Shown: positions 36,041-48,581, counted from the first letter of the stretch. The stretch: DNA of 64,000 nucleotides from Henckelia pumila (GCF_033568475.1 NC_133122.1:84157442-84221441); one strand, 5' to 3'. A program made the numbers and translations. The notes: generated by a model from the letters alone, not told the origin.

Positions 36041-36520
36041 AACCCGCCACCTATCGCGACCGAACCACCACCTCCACCCAACCAAACGGTCGAGCCCCCT
36101 ACCCAACCAACCAGAACCCATCCTATGGTTACCCGCTCTAGAAACAATATCTTCAAACCCAACCCTCGCTTTGGCCTCACTGTTGTTCCTGACTCTACTA
36201 CATCTGAACCCACCACACATACTTCTGCTCTCAAGGACCCTCGCTGCGTGCAACCATGTTTGAGGAGTTTGATGCTCTTCTTCGTAATCACACATGGGAT
36301 CTTGTTCCCTATGACATCTCTCAGAATGTGGTTGGCTGCAAATGGGTGTTTCGGCTTAAACAGAAACCGAATGGCTATGTTGATTGCTTCAAGGCTTGCC
36401 TTGTTGCGAAGGGCTTTCATCAGCAACCAGGTTTTGATTACTCTGATACTTTCAGTCATGTGGCGAAGCCCACTACTGTTCACATTTTGTTGTCTTTGGA
36501 TGTCTCTAATGGATGGTCTC
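36041..36520 (+). pseudogene. Copia C RT, 5' part
   Basis: NHTWDLVPYDISQNVVGCKW, QKPNGYVDCFKACLVAKGF and YSDTFSHVAKPTTVHILLSL are the opening RT blocks. The frame is cut at NGW-S-L by the TSD and LTR of copia B and resumes, in frame, at 45231. Confidence 0.9.
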
Positions 36521-37846
36521 TATTAGAGTAGGTGCCCCATAAGGCCAACTGTTGGCAGGACATTATTGACTCTATGTACAAATAATCTTTATTTAATACA
36601 ATTTATCTTCTATATATGACAATCTTTATCTCTATACCTATGCAAGTTGCATTGATAAAGACCTTGAATATACTATAGTGCATGAAAGATGAGATATAAT
36701 TGGATGATAGTCATGAAACACATCTTTATGCCACTGTAGATTCTAAACATAGGTAATAGTCGATTAAGCCGCCCAAAAAAAGGATAAGGGTTGCTTGAGA
36801 TTGAGACTATCATCTGTGATGTGGAGTACCATGTTTCATTGGTAATGGACATAGGATGTCCTAAGAATACTGATGGTGACACATAGGATGTATTCATTGA
36901 ACAACACTCGTAGGACTTTCCAAGTGGTTATCAGTTTTTCGAGTGGATGAAGTTCTGATTATGGTTGTACACCATTAGTCCTTATGACCCGGAACAACAC
37001 TAGGCTCTGTGTACTAATACTGCACTTTGATCACTTTACTGGCTCCAGAAGAGCATTACAGTGGCATGGTTGGGTGTAGCTATGACATACATGGGAGTCA
37101 GTGGTTGTAGTCGGAGATTCACTGCACATTTTTGAAATGTGGATATCCTATATGATATGAGAAAATGATAGTGTATTCAGTCTCTGGCCTGAGCATGATA
37201 CATGTTTTAGGGAAATGGTTTCTCTAGTTACATATACAATATCACTATGTGTTATCCAAGATGATATAATATAGTTATCGAATCATAGACAACTTTCGAT
37301 ATACCAATGGTTGCCGATTCGATCGGGATATATGAGATGAAGGGACTGTACTGTACGTTAACCATAATCGACTGGTTCTTGTAGGAACTATCAGTGATAA
37401 TTAGGGAATCATGGGGCGGTGCTACTTGACGCTCTTACCATGATTCGATGGTTCAAATCAGAAATGAGTACTTACATTTTATGATCAAGGGGTTGATACA
37501 TAAAATGGGGCTAAAAGGGTAAGCCCATATAAATAAATATTTTCTGAATCACAAAGAGTTGTGAACCCAGAACTAGTTGTATCCATGAACCATTGAAGGT
37601 TACACAAGTACTAGTTTTTCTATTCTCGTTGAGATAATAAATTCAAAGAGTTGAATTTATAATAAACAAATTTGACTGGATCGATAGATAAACTTATAAA
37701 TGGTTTATAAGAGCTTATAGAAATTTTGAGAGCAATAATTAAAAGGGTTTAATTAATTTTTTTTGAGTTGGACTTGGATTTAAGGACTCACACAATATAT
37801 ATAAATGCATATATATATATATATATATATATATCTATATATATGG

Positions 37847-37877
<31 letters not shown>

Positions 37878-38202
37878 TTATGATTGCGGAACCTAATGTT
37901 TATAATATATATATATATATATATATTATAATTAAAAAAATAATGAATAAATGAGTTGTCAAACGACAACTCATTTAATATTTCCTCAAGGCGATAAAAG
38001 AGAGCAAAGCAGCAGCTCTCAGAAATTATGCGAAGAAAATTTTTCTTCTCTACTCGAAGCTCTCATCTTGGCCAGTCGTCTTCTTTGTTTTTCTCAACGC
38101 AAAATTTCTTCTTCTTATTATGTGCGATTTAGAAGAGGAACAGGAAATATGGTCGTGGACCTGATTTGAAGAAAGGAGGAAAAATCTAGTTGATTGTTCG
38201 TA
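36521..38202 (+). repeat. 5' LTR of copia B (truncated 3' end)
   Basis: Begins TATTAGAG (from TGTTAGAG) and matches the 3' LTR through GATTGTTCGTA at 38202; after that the sequences differ. The last 198 bp of the 3' LTR have no counterpart here. It has TA-rich microsatellites at 37795-37925. Confidence 0.85.
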
Positions 38203-39744
38203 TGACCAAGTGGGAAAACATGGTTGAGCAGCTGAAAATTCGATAATAATAAATTTGGTGGGCACATCCGTGAATTGCAATTTCCAATTGCAAATTGGAA
38301 TTCATAATTTCAAGTTGGTCGTACTACTCCGGTACAAATTTATTGATGTCCGAATTGTTCGGGTAGTTCTCGAAATATCGGGATGCCCGAAAGTGTTTCG
38401 GACAGTCCGGACATGGGTTCGAAAATTTTTTGGGCCCAATGCGATTTTAAAATTATAAAATTTTCTTATGACATAAATAATTGGAATGTGTTTCTAATTA
38501 TTTATAGTAAAAGGAGTTTTACAAGAAATCAATTATTATTAAATTAATTAAAAATTAAATAAAGTAGTTTATTTAATTTATTAATTCATTTAATAATTAT
38601 GGCGGATATTGATAAAATTACAAGATGCATGATTTGATTTGATGGATTATATAATATATGATATTATTATTTCGTGGATGATCGAGAGTCATGACCAATA
38701 TGTTAGGTGAATGCTATGATTTATTTATTATTCAGTTTTGTAATAATGAATTATCATTGCATAATGAGCTTGTTTTATAGCTCAATCCCCACCCTTGTGA
38801 TGTATTCATTTATGTGCCATTAAATTTTAATGTACGACATTAGAATTAGTTGGAGCACGAAGGTGATGGAGATGATGATCAAAATTGAAGACCGAAGATG
38901 TGTAAAATAAATGATACAATGTAATAGGATTGCATTGCATACCTGCATTACCTAGGGTACAAACTAGATCCTTGTCTCGGTAAAACAAGGATCAACATAG
39001 CTCTAGGTGATCGATCATCCTAAATATTTATTATATATATGCGATATATATGGTAAATCAATATGTGTGTTATACGATAACAAAATTGCATGAATTCGGT
39101 AAACATACTACAAACTTGGCACGATTTTGAAATGTTCAAAAGATGAGATAAATTTCAAAATTAAAATCCCTTATTTTTAATATGATTCAAAATTTATATT
39201 AACACCGTTAAAGGAAATATTAAATTGTTTAATGATTCCTGCCGTCCATCAACAGTGGTTGCATGATGAACGCTACTCATGGTCACGTCTGGCTCATATT
39301 ATTGGGGAGGCCTGGATATCCGAAAGCTGTGACTTCCACTAACATACGTGATGTGAGTTAGGTGGAACTCCCATGACTTCGGCTCATATTAATTAGGGAT
39401 CTTATGGGACTGTCCACAATAACTCGACATTGATGGGTCGATTTGACATGAAATTTATATGAGGCGTCATATTATTGGGATCATGAAGGTTACATTGGAT
39501 GTAATTGGAAACTACCTTTGGGAATTGAGATCGGATGATATTATTCAAGGATCAAAATTAGCCAGTTGGACTTCATGTTCTCACTGAGAAAATACGATTT
39601 TCGGTTTTCATTAAAGGGTGGTGAAAATGTCAAAATATTGAGAGGGTAATTCATAAAATAAAAGACCATATTTTATGTCTTAATAAATTGATTAAATAAT
39701 CAGTAATATTTTATCTGTTTCTAATTTCAGTAAAATTTTCGAAT
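38203..39744 (+). other. Copia B 5' leader or replaced segment
   Basis: A 1.5-kb non-coding segment between the truncated LTR and the gag start. I find no tRNA-iMet primer site at the expected place or elsewhere in it. It may be the element's own leader with its start deleted, or DNA from a related element joined by recombination. Confidence 0.5.
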
Positions 39745-40476
39745 ATGGCTCATCGCAATCCACTATCTGTTATCCTCGATAACAACAAACTTACTGGACC
39801 AAATTACTCTGATTGACTTTATGTTGGCTTCGATGTCAAATGAATTACAAAGGCGATTTGAGGAGGCTGTGAATGCTGCTAGCATTCACCTACACCTACA
39901 AGAGTTGTATGGTGCACAAACAAGAGCTGAAAGGTTCACAACCGTAAAGGCACTCATGACTACACGTATGCAAGAAGGGACTTCGGTTCATGAGCATGGT
40001 GTCCGTATGATTGGGTACATTGAGAGGTTGGTAAGCCTAGACATGGTTCTTCCCCATGAGCTTTTAGTTGACGTGCTGCTATTGTCTTTACCAGATTCAT
40101 TTGATGGATTTGTGGTAAACTTCAACGTGAATAAGATTGAGGCCACCATTGAAGAGTTGGTCAACATGCTTACTTCATTTGAAGCAACCATGAAAAAGGA
40201 GAAACCGGTTCTCCTAGTTGACTCTTCGTCTCGTGCAAAGAAATGGCCAAAGGGCAAACGCAAGAAACGTTCTGCCCCAACCCATAAAAACAAAACCAAC
40301 AAGAAGCGTCCATTGAACGCTCCCAAATCCGACAAGAAAGACGATGTATGCTATCACTGCAAACAGCCAGGGCATTGGATGCAAAACTATAAGGATTATC
40401 TAGCTCAGAAACGTTCTGAAAAAGGTATATTCTACATTGAAGTAAACGTTTCAATTAATTTTTCTTCTTGGGATTA
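39745..40476 (+). pseudogene. Copia B gag
   Basis: The first codons (MAHRNPLSVILDNNKLTGPNY) are open at 39745 but meet a TGA at about 39814. From 39821 the body is open to 40477, with FEEAVNA, VHEHGVRMIGYIERLVS and SFDGFVVNFN. The zinc knuckle is CYHCKQPGHWMQNY, so the fourth metal ligand (Cys) is Tyr and RNA binding would be weakened. Confidence 0.85.
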
Positions 40477-41599
40477 GATACCGGATGTGGTTCTCATCTA
40501 TGCAATGATTTGCAGGTGATGACAAGAAGCAAGAGGCTCCGAGAAAGTGAGACTTTTTTGAGATTGGGCAATGGAGCAAGAGTTGCTGCAAAAGCCATTG
40601 GAGATGTTTATTTATTGTTGAATAATAATTTTAAGTTGTATTTGAAAGATGTTTTATTTGTCACTGATCTTGTAAAGAACATCATTTTCATTCCTATGCT
40701 TAATAGAGATGGATTCACTTGTATTTTTACGAAAGGGTTTTGTAAAATATACAAAAATGAATGTTTGGTTGCAAATGGGAAATTGGAAAACGATCTATAC
40801 AACTTAGAAATTAAAGAAATCCTATTGAGCAATATTCAAACAAAAAGAAAGGTTGATAGTCTCAACCCCGCACACTTATGGCATGCTAAACTTGGACATA
40901 TATCCCAAGGAAGCATGAATAGGCTAGTGGGAGCGGACATGTTTGACATGACCGATATAAGCTCTTTACAAACCTGTGAATCTTGTCTTAAAGGAAAAAT
41001 GATCAAGTTACCATTTGATGGTAAAGTCGAACGTGCACATAACCTATTGGATTTGATCCATAGAAATGTGTGTGGTCCACTTAGTATTGGTACTAAGTAT
41101 GGACATACTTACTTCATTACCTTTAAGTATCGAGTTTCAAGACTATCTAAAAGAGAATGGAATTCTCTCTCAGTTAACTCCTCCTGACACACCACAATTA
41201 AATGGTGTTGCAGAACGTTGAAATATGACATTTATGGATATGATCCAATCAATGATGAGTTTCACTGAATTACCTTTTTCGTTTTGGGGCTATGCGCTTG
41301 AAACGACAATGCTGTTGTTAAACAATGTTCATACTAAATCAGTGAACAAAATACCATATGAGATATGGAAAGAAAAGGTTCTTAAATATTCTTACATGAG
41401 AATATGGGGATGTCTTACTTATGTAAAGCAAGAAGTGGAAAATAAATTGGATAGTCGATCCATTTTATGCTACTTCATAGGGTATCAAAATAATTCTATT
41501 GGTACTATTTCTATTATCCTAAAGAAACAAACGTGTTTGTTTCTAGGAATGCCACCTTCCTCGAGAAGGAGTTTCTATTGGATAGAAAAGGCAGTGTAA
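40468..41599 (+). pseudogene. Copia B protease and integrase with internal deletion
   Basis: Asp-Thr-Gly-Cys-Gly protease signature at 40477-40491 in an open frame. GAG-pre-integrase HLWHAKLGHISQGSMNRL with CESCLKGKM follows. At about 41126 the text passes straight from YFITF (first part of the catalytic core) to a stretch that normally precedes the catalytic Glu (FQDYLKENG, in another frame), so about 200-250 bp with the second Asp is missing. The Glu region QLNGVAER ends in a TGA at about 41219; the C-terminal integrase part is open at 41225-41599. Confidence 0.82.
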
Positions 41600-43333
41600 T
41601 AGAGCTTGAAGAGGTTCAAGTACAACCTATAGAAGATCTTACATCCCAACAGCCAATCGAAGATATACACATAATAAAAAGATCCGAAAGGATCTCTAGA
41701 CCACCTATGAGGTATGGTCTGCTTCTTGATAATGATCATTTAGGACTTGATATTGGATGTGATCCAAGAACTTTCAAGGAAGCTATTTCTGATGTCAATG
41801 CATCCAAATGTCTTGAAGCTATGCAATCAGAGATTGACTCGATACATTCCAACCAAGTTTGGACCTTGGTAGATCCTTCTAATGGAATCGTTCTCATAGG
41901 TTGTAAATGGATTTACAAAAGGAAACTTGGGGTGGATGGGAAGGTATTGACCTTCAAAGCTCGATTGGTGGTAAAAGGTTATACTCAAAGACCAGGAATT
42001 GCCTATGAGTAAAACTTTTCACCAGTAGCTATGTTCAAGTCCATTAGGATACTGCTAGCCATAGCAACATGGTATGAATATGAAATATGGCAAATGGATG
42101 TAAAGACAAATTTTCTTCATGGCAACATTAAAGAAGATATTTATATGTCTCAACCAGAGGGGTTTACATCCATGGGCAGTGAGCATAAGGTATGCAAACT
42201 TCAGAGATCTATTTATGGTCTCAAACAGGCATCAAGAAGTTGGAACTTTAGATTTGATGACACTATCAAAGAGTTTGGCTTTTTTAAAAATATTGAAGAA
42301 CAATGTGTGTATAAGAAAGTTCATAGGGATGCAGTAACATTCCTAATACTTTATGTTGATGACATTCTACTCATTAGAAATGATGTAGGAATGCTGCAAT
42401 CAACTAAAGTTTGGTTGTCCAGTAAATTCTTGATAAAAGATATGGGTGAAGCATCCTATATATTGGGCATAAAGATCTATAGAGATAGATCAAAAAGGAT
42501 GTTGGGTTTGACCCAAGCCACCTATATAGATACCATAATGAGGAGGTTTTCTATGGAAGAGTTCAGGAGAGGACATCTACCAATGTGTCATGGAGTTTCT
42601 CTATCTAAGTCAATGTGCCCTAAAAATCACGAGGAGGTAGAGATGATGCGTACCGTACGCAGCAGCCATTGGTAGTGTCATGTATGGTATGATTTCAACA
42701 AGGCCTGATGTTGCATTTGCTCTGAGTGTCACGAGTAGATATCAGGCAAACCCCGGTCCAATGCATTGGAAAGCTGTGAAAAATATTCTGAAATACTTGC
42801 GAAGCACTAAGGATATGTTCATAGTATATAGGGGTGGAGAATTAAAATTGAAAGGCTATTCCGACTCTAGCTTTCAATCGGATGTGGATGATTCGAAACC
42901 AACCTCTGGATTTATATTCACGCTAAATGGTGGCACTGTCTCTTGGAATATTTCCAAGCAAGACACCGTGGCGGATTCCAACACTGAGGCATAATATATA
43001 GCAGCATCGGATGCAGCTAAATAGGCCGTTTGGATGAGGAATTTCATCCAAGAGTTTGGTGTTATTCCTTGTGCTTTTGATCAAGTCCCGGTATACTGCG
43101 ATAACACTGGTGCCATTGCGCAAGCAAAAGAACCCAGATCTCATCACAGATCCAAACATATACTGAGGAAGTTCCACATCATACGGGAGGTTATAGGAAG
43201 AGGAGACATCATTGTTGAAAGGGTAGCCTCTGCAGATAATGTTGCTGATCCGCTTACTAAGCCCTTGCCAGGACCATTGTTTGAAAAGTATCGTGAAGCA
43301 ATGGGTTTAAAACTAATGAGTAGTTGGAATTAG
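41533..43333 (+). pseudogene. Copia B reverse transcriptase and RNase H
   Basis: RT runs from SNQVWTLVDPSNGIVLIGCK (near 41845) through QMDVKTNFLHG to YVDD at 42352-42363, with a TAA at about 42012 and shifts near 42675. RNase H runs from YSDSSFQSD, through SNTEA-YIAASDAAK, YCDNTGA and SADNVADPLTKPL to its normal end at 43333. Catalytic residues are present; the frame is broken at about 42993 (TAA) and 43021 (TAG). Confidence 0.85.
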
Positions 43334-43347
43334 GGCAAGTGGGAGAT
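43334..43347 (+). promoter_or_regulatory. Polypurine tract of copia B
   Basis: GGCAAGTGGGAGAT lies directly before TGTTAGAG of the 3' LTR, the place where plus-strand DNA is primed. Confidence 0.8.
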
Positions 43348-44630
43348 TGTTAGAGTAGGTGCCCATAAGGCCAACTGTTGGCAGGACATTATTGACTCTG
43401 TACAAACAATCTTTATTTAATACAATTTATCTTCTGTATATGGCAATCTTTATTTCTATACCCATGCAAGTTGCATTGATAAACACCTTGAATATACTAT
43501 AATGCATGAAAGATGAGATATAATTGGATGATAGTCATGAAACACATCTTTATTCCACTGTATATTCTAAACATAATTCATAGTCGATTAAGCCGCTCAA
43601 AAAAAGGATAAGGGTTGCTTGAGATTGAGACTATCATCTATGATGTAGAGTACCATGTTTCATTATTAATGGACATAGGATGTCCGAAGCATACTGATGG
43701 TGACACATAGGATGTGTTCATTGAACAACCCTCGTAGGACTTTCCAAGTGCTTATCAGTTTTCGAGTGGATGAAGACCTGATTATGGTTGTACACCATTA
43801 GTCTTTATGACCCAGAACAACACTAGGCTCTATGTACTAATACTGCACTTTGATCAGTTTACTGGCTCCAGGAGAGCATTACAGTGGCATGGTTGGGTGT
43901 AGCTATGACATACATGGGAGTCAATGGTTGTAGTCAGAGATTCACCGCACATTTATGAAATGTGGATATCCTATATGATCTGAGAAAATAATAGTGTATT
44001 AAGTTTCTGGCCAGAGCATGATATATGTTTTAGGGAAATGGTTTCTCTAGTTACATATACAATATCACTATGTGTTATCCAAGATGATATAATATAGTTA
44101 TCAAATCATAAGCAACTCTCGATATACCAATGGTTGCCGATTCAATCGGGATATATGAGATGAAGGGACTATACTGTACGTTAACCATAGTCGACTGGTT
44201 CTTGGAGGCAATATCAGTGATACATAAGGAATCATGGGGCGGTGCTACTTGATGCTCTTACCATGATTCGATGGGTCAAATCAGAAATGAGTTCTGACAT
44301 TTTATGGTCAAGGGGTTGATACATAAAATGGGGCTAAAAAGGTAAGACCATATAAAGAAATATTTCATGAATCACAAAGAGTTCTGAACCCACAGCTAGC
44401 TATATCCCTGAACCATTGAGGGTTACACAAGTACTAGTTTTTCTGTTCTCGTTGAGATAATAAATTCAAAGAGTTAAATTTATGATAAACAAATTTGGCT
44501 GGATCGATAGATAAGCTTATAAATGGTTTATAAGAGCTTAAAAAAATTTTGAGAGCAAAATTATTTAAAAGGGTTTAATTAATTTTTTCGAGTTGGACTT
44601 GGATTTAAGGACTCACACAATATATATAAA

Positions 44631-44682
<52 letters not shown>

Positions 44683-45225
44683 TTTATGATTGTGGGACCT
44701 TATGTTTATAATAATATATATATATATATATTATTATAATTAAAAAATAATGATTAAATGAGTTGTCAACCGACAACTCATTTAATATTGCCTCAATCAA
44801 TTGAAAAAATTGATTTAGGCGATAAAAGAGAGCAGAGCAGCTCTCAGAAATTATCCAAAGAAAATTTTTCTTCTCTGCTCGAAGCTCTCATCTTGGCCAG
44901 TCGTCTTCTTCGTTTTTCTCAACGCAAAATTTCTTCTTCTTCTTAAGTGCGATTTAGAAGAGGAACGGGAAATCTGGTCGTGAACCTGATTTGAAGAAAG
45001 GAGGAAAAATCCAGTTGATTGTTCGTAGGGATATACAATAAAAGCTATTTTCAATTTTTCGAAATAGTTGTAGTCCAGTGAATTTGTTCACCGAAGGTAT
45101 AACTTAATATACTCCCTACAGATAATTATTAACCATACGAGTGTCCAAGATTATTTTGAACTTTAAAATAAAAAAAATTTAAACTTTCGCTGCGTCTTGG
45201 GCACGAGAGATCCGGTATCCCAACA
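43348..45225 (+). repeat. 3' LTR of copia B, complete
   Basis: 1878 bp, TGTTAGAG to CCCAACA. Its final 198 bp (45028-45225) include CGAGAGATCCGGTATCCCAA and are missing from the 5' LTR. TA microsatellites lie at 44630-44735. Confidence 0.9.
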
Positions 45226-46402
45226 GTCTCTTCGTCAAATGGATGTAAATAATGCTTTCCTGCAAGGTAAATTGGATGATTGTGTCTATATGGCTCAACC
45301 GCCCGGTTTTGTTGATGATTCTCTACCCTCTTGTGTCTAAACTGAACAAGGAAATCTATGGTCTCAAACAGGTACCGCGCGCTTGGTACATAGCGATTCG
45401 TTAGTTTGTCATCAGTGTTGGCATTACTTGCTCTCTCGCTGACACGTCTCTATTTATTTATCGTTCTGGCAAAATTACTATGTATCTCCTTGTCTATGTT
45501 GATGATCTCATCCTCACAGAAAATAATTCTGGTGCTCTCCAGGGCTTCATCGATCGCCTAAGTAGTCGTTTTCTGTCAAGGATCTGGGTTCCTTATCGTA
45601 TTTTTTAGGTGTGGAGGTTTCTTCATATGCAGGGGGCCTTTGTCTATCGCAAAAAAAATATCTTCTTGATGTTATCACCCGGACGAACATGACTGACTCC
45701 AAACTAGTTCAATCTCCTCTTGCCATGTCTGCGTCTCTGCACCTTCTGGACGGCTCTTCCCTTGCTAATGCCACCCTGTATCGTCAAACGGTGGAGAGTC
45801 TGCAGTATTTGTATTTTACTCGGCCTGACATTGCCTTTGCTGTTAACAAATTATCTCAGTTCATGCACTCTCCTTCTTCCCTGCACTGGGGTGCAGTCAA
45901 ACGTCTCCTGCGCTACTTAAATGGTACACGCTCATGTGGTCTTCTTCTTCGGCGCATTCTTCTCCGACCCTTCATGCCTACTTTGATGCGGATTGGGCTG
46001 GTGATCCCAATGATCGCACCTCCAATGGTGCCTATATTGTGTTCTTGGGTTCGACTCCTATTTCGTGGATCTCCAAAAAGTAGGGGACTGTTGCTCGCTC
46101 GTCTACTGAGGCAGAATATTGTGCCATTGCATATACAGCTGCTGAAATACAATGGGTTCGATCACTTTTTGAAGAACTTGGGGTTGCTGTTGGGCTCTCC
46201 CCAATCTCCATCTACTGTGACACCATTGGGGCCAATTATCTCTGTGCTAATAGTTTTTCATTATCGCATGAAACATATTTCTCTAGATTATCACTTTGTT
46301 CATGAGCTGGTTCAAAGTAAAAAAATTCGAGTTTCTCATGTATCGTCATCTGACAAAGCCGCTTCCCAGTGCTCGTCTGCGTCTCCTTTGTTCCAAGATT
46401 GA
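45226..46402 (+). pseudogene. Copia C RT (3' part) and RNase H
   Basis: Resumes with RQMDVNNAFLQG, the first catalytic RT Asp, then YVDD at 45495-45506. The open frame 45611-46402 has LCLSQKKYLLDVI, YFTRPDIAFAVNKLSQFMH and RLLRYLNGT, after which a shift near 45940 breaks the RNase H. Later RNase H parts (GAN, HISLDYHFVHELVQ) are recognisable up to 46402. Confidence 0.88.
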
Positions 46403-46434
46403 TGTCTCTATGATCTCACCATCTTGAAGTGGCC

Positions 46435-46580
46435 TCTTGAAATATATTCTATATTATCTTCTGTATATTTTGTGTTTTGTATTTTCTTTTTATCTCTTAG
46501 GTTTTCTAGTTGTATATAAATATGTCTTGTATTCATTCTTGGGAATATATCAAAGTAATATTATTCCATCAGTTTCTACA
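46435..46580 (+). repeat. 3' LTR of copia C
   Basis: 146 bp, TCTTGAAA (from TGTTGGAA) to TTTCTACA, clearly matching 33362-33522 and followed by the CATTC duplication. Confidence 0.9.
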
Positions 46581-46585
46581 CATTC

Positions 46586-46829
46586 TTCCATTCTCTTTAT
46601 CCTCATCCAAAGATTTCGGACACGGGGAAACATTTCCCTTGATGTGGGCAACATGTTGTTTCAGCCGATAACTAGTAATTTTACAACACAACTTACTTTT
46701 CAACTTATCCAAATTTTTTGAATTCACCAATTCCGAAATTTCCCATCCAATATCTTTTGAATTATGCTTCAAAGGGTTATCAATCTCCCGCATTGAAGTA
46801 GACACTTTAGAATAAATAGTACCCGCCAT
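46586..46829 (-). pseudogene. hAT transposase N-terminal exon (BED zinc finger)
   Basis: The ATG at 46829 starts MAGTIYSK; then NSKDIGWE, KSKLCCKI, YRLKQHVAHIKGNVSPCP is the BED finger of plant hAT transposases (C-x2-C, then H-x4-5-H or C). It binds the element ends. The frame runs into the copia C target duplication; the next part is at 33356 and below. Confidence 0.85.
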
Positions 46830-48106
46830 TTTGCTTTAGAAATATCACTTCAAGACAAGAAGTAACATACAAGATATAATTTCAAAACAAAAAAGATTAA
46901 AAACTAGACTAATACAATTCTAGATTCTGGGGCGGAACTAGGATTCCAGCTTTGTGGGGGGCCGCCTAAAAAATATAAACAAAATTATAATGCTTTTAAC
47001 AAATATATTTTTAGCAAAAAAGAATTCGACGTTCTATAAAGTTTTTAAAATATTCAATGATATCATTAATACAAAAAATTTTGGCAATGTCTTTTTCAAT
47101 AAATATCATCAATGTATTCGAGAGAAAATCATCATTTATTTTGTTCTAAAGCCTTGTTTTTATGATATTCATAGCCGAGAATGACAATTCTGTAGTGACT
47201 GTAGAAGCTGAAAGAATAAGCATAAACAATATCACTCTAAAATTAAGGCCGTATATAACAATTTTTTTAGTTTTTACCAACTACTGATACATATAAATAA
47301 AATTTAGGCACTTGATCATGGCAATATTACAAATGCTAAATTCTAAAATATCAAAATTTTGCAGCTGATATGATTTTTATTAAGTTGAAAACTATTTTTA
47401 AAAAATAATAATAATTAAGTAGAACAATGAAAAGTTTGAAGAAGTTCATACTGCTAGCTATTTTATTTCAATCCAACAAGAAAATTTTGATTAGTTAATA
47501 GTTTTCAAAAATTCCAACAAAATTTACACAAAACCATCTTTCATTTCTATCTGCATCGTGCTTCTAATTTCTAAACTTTGATCACAAAACCCGTGTGACT
47601 CAATTTTTGATTTGGAGAGTGGGAAATATTAATCCATTAGAAATTAAAATTTTGTTATGTAAAGAAGATTGATTAAAATATTAGATGAAAACATTTTACC
47701 TATTTTATTAAAATATGTAAATATTATATATATATAATATATAATAAAAAGTTACAAACTTCATCTTGAAAAGTGAAAATCCCTATTTTTTTGAAATAAT
47801 TTAGATACATTATTCATTAATTTAAATATTAAAAAAAATTCTCTAAATTTATATAAAATTAAAAATTACAAACTAATAAAAAAAAAAGAAGGCTATTTAT
47901 CAAATTTAAATTTTTAAATTTTTTTCTCTTAAATTATATAAAATTAAAAATTACAAACTAATAAAAAAAGAGAGTGCTATTTATCATTAAAAGTGAAAAC
48001 AAAATAAGAGATTTAAATTAAAAAAAAATAAAAATAAAAATAAAAATAAATGGGATATTGATCGTGAAAATTGAAAGCAGCAATATTTATCTAATACTAA
48101 TATATA

Positions 48107-48337
48107 TGTTGTAAAAAAGTAAAAATTTATGGTAAAAAGTAAAAACTTCAAAACTCAAAATATATCAAACTCTACACTTTATAATATTTTTCTCTCAACT
48201 CAATTGTGTTTTTCTACACAAATGGAGAGGCCTATTTATAGATCTCATTTGAAGATTAGTCCAAATATTAATACATCATCACACACTAATTTTCCATATT
48301 TTACAACTCAATATTCAACATTCAACATTCAACTTTA

Positions 48338-48402
<65 letters not shown>

Positions 48403-48415
48403 CATATTTTCAACT
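48107..48415 (-). repeat. 3' LTR of copia D, with expanded AAT repeat
   Basis: About 309 bp, longer than its partner because of an AAT microsatellite at 48338-48400. The purine tract GGGGGGAAG (minus sense, about 48425-48416) adjoins it. Confidence 0.88.
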
Positions 48416-48581
48416 TCCCCCCTTGTGATGATGGTCGTGATATGATGACTGTCTTTATTATGTGTTTTTGTACTGACTCGTTAAAAACCTTACTAGAAAA
48501 AACTCAGTGGGATAAAAACCATAGCAAGGAAAAAAGAGTGCAGCCACATAAACTCCCCCTCATGTTAACACAAGTGATTTT

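Larger units (their letters stand above)
36521..45225 (+). mobile_element. Ty1/copia element B, inserted in copia C
   Basis: The element is 8705 bp with LTRs at 36521-38202 (3' end altered) and 43348-45225. A perfect 5-bp target duplication GTCTC lies at 36516-36520 and 45226-45230. Coding order is gag, protease, integrase, RT, RNase H. All frames are broken and the integrase core has an internal deletion. The LTRs differ by several substitutions per 100 bases in the part I compared, so it is not young. Confidence 0.93.
33362..46580 (+). mobile_element. Ty1/copia element C, split by copia B
   Basis: Short LTRs (33362-33522 and 46435-46580) flank gag, protease, integrase, RT and RNase H. A perfect 5-bp target duplication CATTC lies at 33357-33361 and 46581-46585, inside the hAT transposase gene. 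A tRNA-iMet-type primer site follows the 5' LTR. The RT is interrupted by copia B at 36521-45225. Without it the element is about 4.5 kb. Small LTRs, DSG protease and gag pattern are typical of the Ale/Retrofit lineage (inference). Confidence 0.92.
31054..46926 (-). mobile_element. hAT transposon E with broken transposase gene
   Basis: The left end CAATGTTCTATAAAGCACTA is of the type found at hAT element ends. A transposase gene on the minus strand starts at 46829 (BED zinc finger) and goes on below 33357, the two parts separated by copia element C. No matching right end is found; a second hAT-type end begins at 46927, so the right end was probably lost. TSD not determined. Confidence 0.65.

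Noticed and set aside
35978..36483. Overlapping minus-strand frames of 105 and 148 residues
   Set aside because: They lie antisense to the copia C integrase-RT linker and have Trp/Gly/Arg-rich low-complexity text, typical of shadow frames.
37797..37925. TA-rich tracts here and at 21175, 23860, 44635 and 63088 considered as origins or attachment sites
   Set aside because: Simple TA microsatellites, common in plant DNA, with no other signal.
31054..46926. hAT E and element H taken as one element
   Set aside because: Their visible ends are of different types (CAATGTTC and CTGGGGCGG), so they cannot be the two ends of one transposon.
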